From an uncultured Lachnospiraceae bacterium (lineage in GTDB: Bacteria > Bacillota > Clostridia > Lachnospirales > Lachnospiraceae): a DNA stretch of 7,686 nucleotides. The position numbers were made by a program, and so were the translations under genes. Positions 1 to 6,800 of the stretch are shown piece after piece. Positions within the stretch are counted from its first letter, which is position 1, and each line of letters starts with the position of its first letter. Location of the stretch: positions 1 to 7,686 of the forward strand of contig CAMWNY010000107.1 of the NCBI GenBank assembly GCA_947175775.1, read 5' to 3'. The notes beneath the pieces are model-generated. The model ran no database searches, had not been told where the DNA came from, and saw only the letters and a list, made by a program, of their open reading frames with translations.

Positions 1-515
1 CGGTATTTGAGGGCGTGATGGCAGGAAAGGTAAAGGCAACGGTAGTTGACCGGGACGGAAATGCGCTTAAGCCTGCACAGTATACGGTTAAAATCTATAA
101 GACGGCGGACGGACCGGAAGCATATGGAGCAAAGGATAAGCTTACAGCAGGAGCAACGGTTTACGTGGAAGCCGCGGCTAAGGATAACGTGAACCTTGCG
201 GGAAGTACGCCGAGGGCGGAATTCAAGGTAGGAAAGGATATATCCAAGGCGAAATTTGCCCTGAAGAAAGGACTTAAGAAGGCATACACGGGCAGCCAGG
301 TTCAGCTTGAGGAAGGCGACATGACAGTGACGCTGAAAGGCGTATCAGGTCAGCTTAAGTTAGGAGAGGACTATGTGATTGCGGCATATTCAAACAACAT
401 CAATAAGGGAACGGCGACAGCAGTGATTAAGGGTATCGGCGATTACAGTGGTACAAAGACCGTGAAGTTTAAGATTACACAAAAGACAATGAAAAAAGGA
501 AGCACGGCAAACTAA
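1..515 (+). CDS. C-terminal fragment of a secreted Ig-like-repeat surface protein (5' end outside window)
   Basis: The frame beginning at base 3 is open to the left edge and ends at TAA 513-515, giving 170 visible residues without a start. GTG 15 and ATG 18 are available, but what follows is mid-domain beta-sandwich sequence with no signal peptide, so I treat them as internal. Two Ig-like domains are visible. The first spans about residues 1-90 and includes 'TAGATVYVEAAA' and 'AEFKVGKDISKAKFAL'. The second spans about 95-160 and includes 'AYTGSQVQL', 'LKLGEDYVIAAYSNNINKGTA' and 'GIGDYSGTKTVKFKI'. The second matches the repeat type ending the neighbouring PL9 protein. In gut clostridia such arrays usually end extracellular glycan-active enzymes, so the missing N-terminal part is probably an enzyme, perhaps another pectinase; that is inference. 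The tail is short and basic (KKGSTAN) with no LPXTG motif or membrane segment. A terminator starts 7 bases after the stop. Confidence 0.8.
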   Translation, partial: VFEGVMAGKVKATVVDRDGNALKPAQYTVKIYKTADGPEAYGAKDKLTAGATVYVEAAAKDNVNLAGSTPRAEFKVGKDISKAKFALKKGLKKAYTGSQVQLEEGDMTVTLKGVSGQLKLGEDYVIAAYSNNINKGTATAVIKGIGDYSGTKTVKFKITQKTMKKGSTAN

Positions 516-521
516 TATGCA

Positions 522-558
522 AAGCCCCTTGGAGCGAAAACTCCAGGGGGCTTGTTTT
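522..558 (+). terminator. Intrinsic terminator of the upstream Ig-repeat gene
   Basis: A 13-bp stem pairs 522-534 (AAGCCCCTTGGAG) with 541-553 (CTCCAGGGGGCTT), with one G-U pair and a 6-base CGAAAA loop. It is followed by GTTTT. It lies 7 bases after the stop codon, as expected for Rho-independent termination, and separates the upstream gene from the PL9 gene. Confidence 0.9.
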
Positions 559-560
559 AT

Positions 561-630
561 GCACGCGGGCACCCAAAGGAAATGGGACGTCTACATTTAT
601 GCGGAAACGTCAAATGCACCGTGCCCGTGC
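561..630. repeat. GC-rich inverted repeat (left pair) after the terminator
   Basis: GCACGCGGGCAC (561-572) pairs with GTGCCCGTGC (621-630) over 10 bp with a 2-base bulge (565-566), enclosing 48 bases. Inside the loop a smaller GACGT (586-590)/ACGTC (607-611) pair is possible. The sequence is much more GC-rich than the AT-rich spacer to its right. The right arm can alternatively pair with 768-777, so it is shared between two possible structures. No function is assigned. Confidence 0.55.
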
Positions 631-694
631 ACATTATTATGGAATATATACAAAAAAATATAAAAATTTTGTGAAATAAAAAAATCTTAAAATA

Positions 695-723
695 TTGTAA
701 AACTTGGAGAAATTTGATAATAT
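695..723 (+). promoter_or_regulatory. Candidate sigma-A promoter of the PL9 gene
   Basis: TTGTAA (695-700) and TAATAT (718-723) are separated by 17 bp, each matching the consensus at 4 of 6 positions. GATAAT (716-721) is an alternative -10 box with a shorter 15-bp spacer. Upstream A/T tracts (about 651-694) could act as an UP element. Transcription would start near 730 and give a leader of about 90 bases. The whole segment is AT-rich, so other -10-like hexamers exist and the choice is uncertain. Confidence 0.4.
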
Positions 724-730
724 TAAGATA

Positions 731-748
731 TGTAAAAAGCTTTTAGCA
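731..748. promoter_or_regulatory. Candidate palindromic operator at the PL9 transcription start
   Basis: TGTAAAAAGCTTTTAGCA is an 18-base imperfect palindrome. It has a perfect 10-base core AAAAGCTTTT (735-744) and outer TG/CA, with mismatches only at two symmetric base pairs. The TG...CA ends recall LacI/CcpA-family operators, but the centre is GC rather than their usual CG, so this is not a good cre site. It would overlap or immediately follow the start site proposed from the 695-723 promoter, a position suited to repression. The regulator is unknown. Confidence 0.35.
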
Positions 749-772
749 GAATAGGGGCTTAATTTTTGCACG

Positions 773-787
773 GGCACGGAGCGTGCC
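773..787 (+). other. Small GC-rich hairpin in the PL9 leader
   Basis: GGCACG (773-778) and CGTGCC (782-787) form a perfect 6-bp stem with a GAG loop. It lies 23 bases upstream of the AGGAGG site in the presumed 5' leader and uses part of the right arm of the 619-779 inverted repeat. It has no T-run, so it is not a terminator. It could protect the 5' end or affect ribosome access, but it may simply be repeat residue. Confidence 0.45.
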
Positions 788-810
788 GGGCGGGTACAAT
801 TAATTTGAAT

Positions 811-816
811 AGGAGG
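811..816 (+). promoter_or_regulatory. Ribosome binding site deciding the PL9 start at 823
   Basis: AGGAGG ends 6 bases before ATG 823, which immediately opens a typical signal peptide. The frame extends upstream to a TTG at 766, with a weaker AGGGG at 753-757. That extension would place 19 unrelated residues before the signal peptide and starts beside the GC hairpin, so 823 is preferred. Confidence 0.9.
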
Positions 817-822
817 AAGGAT

Positions 823-3800
823 ATGAGCAAATTCAGAAATGGGCTTATGAAACGTGTCATGGCAGTGATTTTATCGGGCGCTATGGTAATGTCGAGTATG
901 ACATCCTATGCAGCGGAAATCAACTATGACATTGTGGATGAGAATGTTGAAACTGCTTCACAAAGCAGTGAGCCTGAGGCGGAAGAGACGGTGTCTTTGG
1001 AAGCCGAGAAGACGGATGAAGAGACAGATACAGCGGTCGAAAGCGAAACTGCTGGAGCAACGGAATCAACTGCTTTGACAGAAACAGAAACTGTGCCGGC
1101 AGAAACGCAGACCGATAGTTCTACGGAAGCGGCAGCTCCGGAAGAAGAGACGATATCGGCAGAAACACAGACAGACAGCTCTGTGGAAACCGAGGAAGCG
1201 ACGGAAACAACAGAAATAACAGAAACAACGGAGATTGCTTCTGAGACAGAAGTTTTGTCAGAGACAGAGACGGTTGAAGAGGAATCAACCGAAGAGATGT
1301 CAACGGAACTTGAGTCAGAAGAAGAGGAGACGACGGAAGAGTCGCAGGAAAATGAGGCGGCGGCTCCGGATGATTCCATGATTGATCTGAAGAATGGATT
1401 GAAAAAGGGTCAGATTTATGGTGATCAGGATATTTTAAAGATTTCCGTGCTGGAGGATTTTAAGGGTTCGGGCGGAACGACGATTGACGATGTTAAATAT
1501 AATAATTCTGCTGCAGGAAGCAATAACCCTCTGCAGGGAAGTGCAAATATCTCGGCATCAGTTCTGATTCCAGATAAAGGTGCGGCTTTTAAAATAGAGG
1601 CTATAAAGGCGTCGAAGATTACCTTTGCAGTAGGTGACGCAAAAGGCAAGATTTATTACTTTGCAAAGGATAATGGAGGCGGTTCGGGCACGTGTATCAG
1701 CTCAGGCGCGGTTTCTAAAAATGATACGTATACATTTAAAATGGATGCCGGAAATACCTATTATTTCTGCTTAGGCGGTTCAAAAATAAAGGTATATGGC
1801 ATTAAATGGGTGGAAAGAGACCTTGAAGCAGAGCAGAACCGTCCTGATTGGAACAGCGAAGTGGCAGCGCCCAAAATTTCGAGTGTAGCTGTTGACGGTT
1901 CAGACAAAGGCAAAGTCATTGTAATGGTAGACGCAGTGATTGGCGACAAGGGCGCTGATAAGGTTGAAGCATTTATGTATGATGCAAACGGGGACGAAGT
2001 GGGAGACGCTGAATCTGTAAAAGAGAGAGAGCAGACAAAGTTTGAATTCTTCCCGCCTTCAACCGGAAGCTATACCTTTAAAGCTGCAATCAGCCGTAAC
2101 GATGAAAAAACCAAGATAGAAGGCGAAGCATCAGCTCCGTTCGACTTTACACTTCCGCTTGTGGTTCCCGAATTTAAAGGAACAACAAATCTTGGCGACG
2201 GACAGGTAGAGCTTAAGTGGGACATTGTTCCGGAAGCGGATAAGTATATTGTAGAGTCTGTAAGCAACCCTGAGTTGGGAGAGATGGAGAGTGCAAATTC
2301 CAGCATTGTGATTAAAGACCTTACCGTAGGGCAGAAATACTCGTTTACAGTCTATGCAATGAGAGGCGAGGAAAAGACAGAAAAATCTAAGCCGGTAGAA
2401 ATTGAAGTAACCAAGGAAAAGAAACTGAATTGGGAATTCTCCACATATGGAAATGGTACAAGTAAAGGCAAGGATACAGTAACCGTAGATGAAAAAGAAG
2501 GTTCTGTAAGAATAGAAGCAAACAGCGGTAAAATAGTGCCTGCTTCTAACGACGGATTGACATTTTACTATACACAGTTAGACCCGAACACAACCAACTT
2601 TACATTCTCTGCAAAAGTACATGTAAATTCATGGACATATTCGAACGGACAGGAAGGCTTCGGTCTTATGGTATCGGATAGTGTCGGTAAGGAATACAAG
2701 CAGTATTGGACCAACAGCTATCAGGCAGTCGTATCAAGAGTCAGCTATCGTTGGAACGGTGTGTCAATATCCGAAGACGGTTCAGGACAGAGAATCGACA
2801 TGCAGCTTGGTGTGGGATCTACAGAAAAAACAGGTGTTACGCCAAAAGACCAAAAAGACATTGCAAACGGTATTATTACGGCGCCCAGAAAATTCAGCGC
2901 AGAGACGTCATCTATTGATACGACGTTCGCAAAATATGGTGATGGTCAGTATAATATTGTAAAGAATTATAAAAATAATCCGGCGCCGAAAGGCAGCGAT
3001 CATGAGCAGTATGAAGATTTTGAACTTCAGATACAGAAAAATAACACGGGTTATTTCGTGAGCTATACAAACCCGGACGGAAATACGACGCTTAAGAAGT
3101 ATTATGATCCAAAGGCATTGAATCTGATTGAAAGCGATACAATCTACGTTGGTGTGTTTGCTTCAAGAAACGCAGACGTAACCTTTACGGATATAAAGCT
3201 TGATACAATTTCGCCGGAAGATGATGAACCGGCAGAAGAAAAACCGATTAAGATTGTAAACGCATCAAACAGTATTGTATCGGGAGGCTTAACAAACTCT
3301 CCGGAATATACATTTGCATTTGCAAGCAACTGGTATGGAAAGCTTGTCCTTAAGGATAGCGAAGGAAATATTTTAAGCAGACACAAAGAGAAGGACGAGA
3401 ATGGGAACGAAGTAGAACTTGACTATTATGATGTCAAGGGAACGCTTGATCCGGATTTGTCAACACTTTTGGACGGCGACAATGCGAGAGATACGAAGGT
3501 GTGCATTGAGCTTGACAATCTCTCTGTAGGTAAAAATGTTTATACGGTAGAGTTTACTCCGGACAAGGACTGGTCTCCCAGTAAAGAGGTGAAGGAGGAC
3601 GGCACGGTTCGTAACCTTATACAGCTCAAGAGCTATGATATGGTCAGAATTACCCATACGGTAGAGTATAAAAAATACGGTGAAGAAGGACAGACCATTT
3701 ATGTATCGCAGGAAGGTAAGTCTACCAACATAGGTACAAAGGAAAGCCCGCTTGATATTTATACGGCGGTGAGATATGCATTGCCTGGTCAGACAATTAT

Positions 3801-6800
3801 TCTTGCAGGCGGACGCTACAGCTTAAACAGAACACTTCAGATACCAAAGGGCATTAACGGAAAACCGGACATCGTAGATGGAAAGGAAACCTATAAAAAC
3901 TATATCAAGATGATCGGAGATCCGAATTCATCTGAAAGACCCGTGCTCGACTTTAACAGTCTGGTAGCAGCTGTGGTTACGGTAGGAGACTATTGGTATT
4001 TCAAGAACTTTGATGTAATTCGTTGTAAAGACGGTGAGAAGGGTATTCAGGTATCCGGAAGCTATTGTGTATTTGACAGAGTGGATACATACAAGAACGG
4101 AAGTACCGGATTGCAGATTTGCCGTGCATCGGGAACGGATACATATAAGGATTGGCCGGAATATAATCTGATTTTGAACTGTAACTCATATCTTAACGTA
4201 GACTCAGGTTATGAAGATGCTGACGGATTTGCGGCAAAGCTTACAAGCGGAAGCGGCAACGTGTTTGACGGATGTATCGCGGCATTCAATGCGGATGACG
4301 GATGGGATTTATTCTCAAAAGCACAGACAGGAAGCATTGGCGCTGTTACAATTCGAAACAGTATTGCATACAGAAATGGTTATGTATTGTTTGACGAAAA
4401 TGACAACCTTGACGAGAACGGACGGCTTGTATTAGGAAAAGGAAACGGAAATGGTTTCAAAATGGGCGGCGACGGTCTTAGGGCAGGAACAAAGTACGAT
4501 CCGGATTATGACCCTGACGCACTGATCCCGGAATCAGGACACAAGTTATATAATTCACTGTCCTTTGGCAACAAGTCAAAGGGAATTGCATCCAATAACG
4601 CGCCAAACATTAAGGTATACAATTCCGTATCATGCAATAATGGTGCACAGAATGACAAAGGGGCATGGGAAGGATCGAACATCGGTTTTTCAGCATATGA
4701 TACGAACCCGCATACGGATTATGAACTTAGAAATGTAATTTCATTCAGAACAGAAGAAGATAAATTCGGAATCGGGGATAGCGTTGTTCCTAGAGGACAG
4801 CAGGATGACGATAAGATAAACGGTAAGACTGCATACTACTGGAGCACGGTTGATAAAGCGGCAAAAAATGCAAATGGAGATAAAATTACGGCGGACAGCT
4901 TTGTCAGCCTTACGTATGACAGCTTGAACCGCGTAGATAAGGATTACTGGAGAAACGCGGACGGAACTGTAAATACGCATGATTTCCTGAAGCTTAAAGA
5001 TGACGTTCAGACAGGCAGCAAGCCGGAGGATAATCCTTCCATGGGAGGCAGCCCTTCCATTGATATAGAAGATCAGATTGGTGAGGATACGGACGGAAGC
5101 ATAACAGGCGGTTCTTCAGGTTCGGAAGATGACGCGTCATCGGATTATGGTGAGGATTATCCGGCAGGCGGAATCAACGAGAAAGAGCATTACGGAAAAA
5201 TTTGGGTAGCGGATATTAAGTATGTTGATTACACGGATAAAGAGCCGATTTATTATACAGGAAAGAAGATAGAGCCGGAAGTACACGTACGTTTCAGTGC
5301 GGATACACCTTTGCTTGTAAAAGGAAAAGGCTATAATCTGAAGTTTTCTAATAACGTAAATGCAGGTACAGCGACAGTTAATGTTATCGGCGCTACGCAT
5401 TATGTAGGATTTACGGCAACAAAGACCTTTGAGATTTTACCGGTAGATATTAATGACAACGCTATATCAATTCCTTCCAGCGTTGCAGTTGCGCAAGGCG
5501 GCGATGTTCAGGCGGCGGTAAAACCGACCTGGAAGGGCAAGGCGCTTAAGAAGGACGTAGAGTATACGGTAAGTCCGGTTGAAGGAGAACCGAATAAACT
5601 TCTTGTAAAGGGTGTAGGCAATTTCACGGGTGAGAAGATAATCAGTGCGTATACGGTTCCGGCAGATCAGCTGATGAGCAAGGCAAGCGTAGCAATCCTT
5701 GCTGAGGATAAGAACCCGTTCTATACAGGCGAAGAATGCAAACCGCGCGTTGAAGTAAAGATGAACGGCAGCGTAGTTACAACAGGCTATACTGTAGAAT
5801 ATGCAAACAACATTGAAATCGGAAAAGCTACGCTTACAGTAGTCGGCGATGGTGTGACATATTTTGGCAGCAAGAGTGTCGGCTTCAGCATCAAGGGCGG
5901 AAACCTTAAGAATGTTGCTGATGTCATTGACAAGAAAGGAACACTTACATCGTATGTTGCGAATGGCGTAACATTTAACGGACGTTCCTGCGCAGTACCG
6001 GAGAATACCATTGAAGTAAAGCTGAAAGGCAAAGAAATCAAACTGAAGAATGGTACTGACTATAAGATTGTACAAAAGGGTACGGATAAAGCAGGTTCTG
6101 CAACGGTTACAATTAAGGGTATCAATAATTACAGCGGCGCAGTTAGCTACAAGTATAAGATTTCACCGCTTGACGTGAATGATGCATCAGTACAGATTAC
6201 GCATCCGAAGACGCTTGAATATGCATTTACCGGAGCGCAGTTTATTCCCGAGCAGAACTTTAATATCCGGATTAATAATACGATTGTTGAGAGCAGCAAT
6301 TATAAGCTGACATACAAGAATAATACTCTTGTAGGAGAAAACGTAGCAACGGTAACGGTAGCAGGACAAAAGGGGCTGGTTGGAAAGAAAGATATTACAT
6401 TCAGCATTTCAAAAGCATCAATGACAGACAATATAGACTTTAACGTAACGGCAAAAGAGATTACGACAGGCGGTAAAGACTTAAAGTATTCTGATCTTAG
6501 GAAAGCCGGAGTGGGTGTTACACAGTCAATCAATAAGAAGAACAAGAAGCTTTCCGCAGGACGCGATTACGATAAGGACAACATTAAGTACTATATTGAT
6601 ACAAATGATAACTATGAAATTGATGATGAGGATATTGAAATTACAAGTAAGATTACTTCCAACGAAACAGTCAAGGAATTCAAGGAGAAAGGTTATCTGA
6701 CGATACTTGTAAGAGTAGAGGCAATGGAGAGTAACCCTAAGTGCTTCTATACAGGACATGCGGACGGGTATTTCAGGGCTGCAATGTGGAATATCGCGAA

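Larger units (their letters stand above)
619..779. repeat. Perfect 13-bp inverted repeat flanking the AT-rich promoter segment
   Basis: CCGTGCCCGTGCA (619-631) is the exact reverse complement of TGCACGGGCACGG (767-779). The arms enclose 135 bases of strongly AT-rich sequence that holds the likely PL9 promoter. The layout resembles a miniature inverted-repeat element of 161 bp. However, I see no target-site duplication: the left flank reads AAATGCA and the right flank AGCGTGC. The arms may instead belong to a dispersed GC-rich repeat family. Confidence 0.6.

Noticed and set aside
731..748. CcpA catabolite-responsive element
   Set aside because: The palindrome centre is GC and the spacing is 18 bases, not the 14-base cre pattern with central CG.
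619..779. A complete miniature transposable element
   Set aside because: The 13-bp inverted ends are perfect, but no target-site duplication is visible on either side and the interior holds the host promoter. I keep it only as an inverted repeat.
766..822. Upstream TTG start extending the lyase by 19 residues
   Set aside because: An AGGGG at 753-757 is suitably placed, but the extension overlaps the GC hairpin and precedes an otherwise perfect signal peptide. AGGAGG with ATG 823 is much stronger.
924..1379. 151-codon serine-rich open frame on the - strand
   Set aside because: It is the antisense reading of the Thr/Glu/Ser linker: ACA, GAA and TCA-type codons read backwards give serine and valine. 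It has no separate start signals.
5467..6075. 202-codon open frame on the - strand opposite the Ig array
   Set aside because: It is antisense to clearly coding Ig repeats, with a cysteine- and arginine-rich composition typical of shadow frames and no promoter or ribosome binding site.
6598..6633. A true cellulosome-type dockerin
   Set aside because: Only one calcium loop is present and it lies inside an Ig-like repeat, not as a duplicated C-terminal module.
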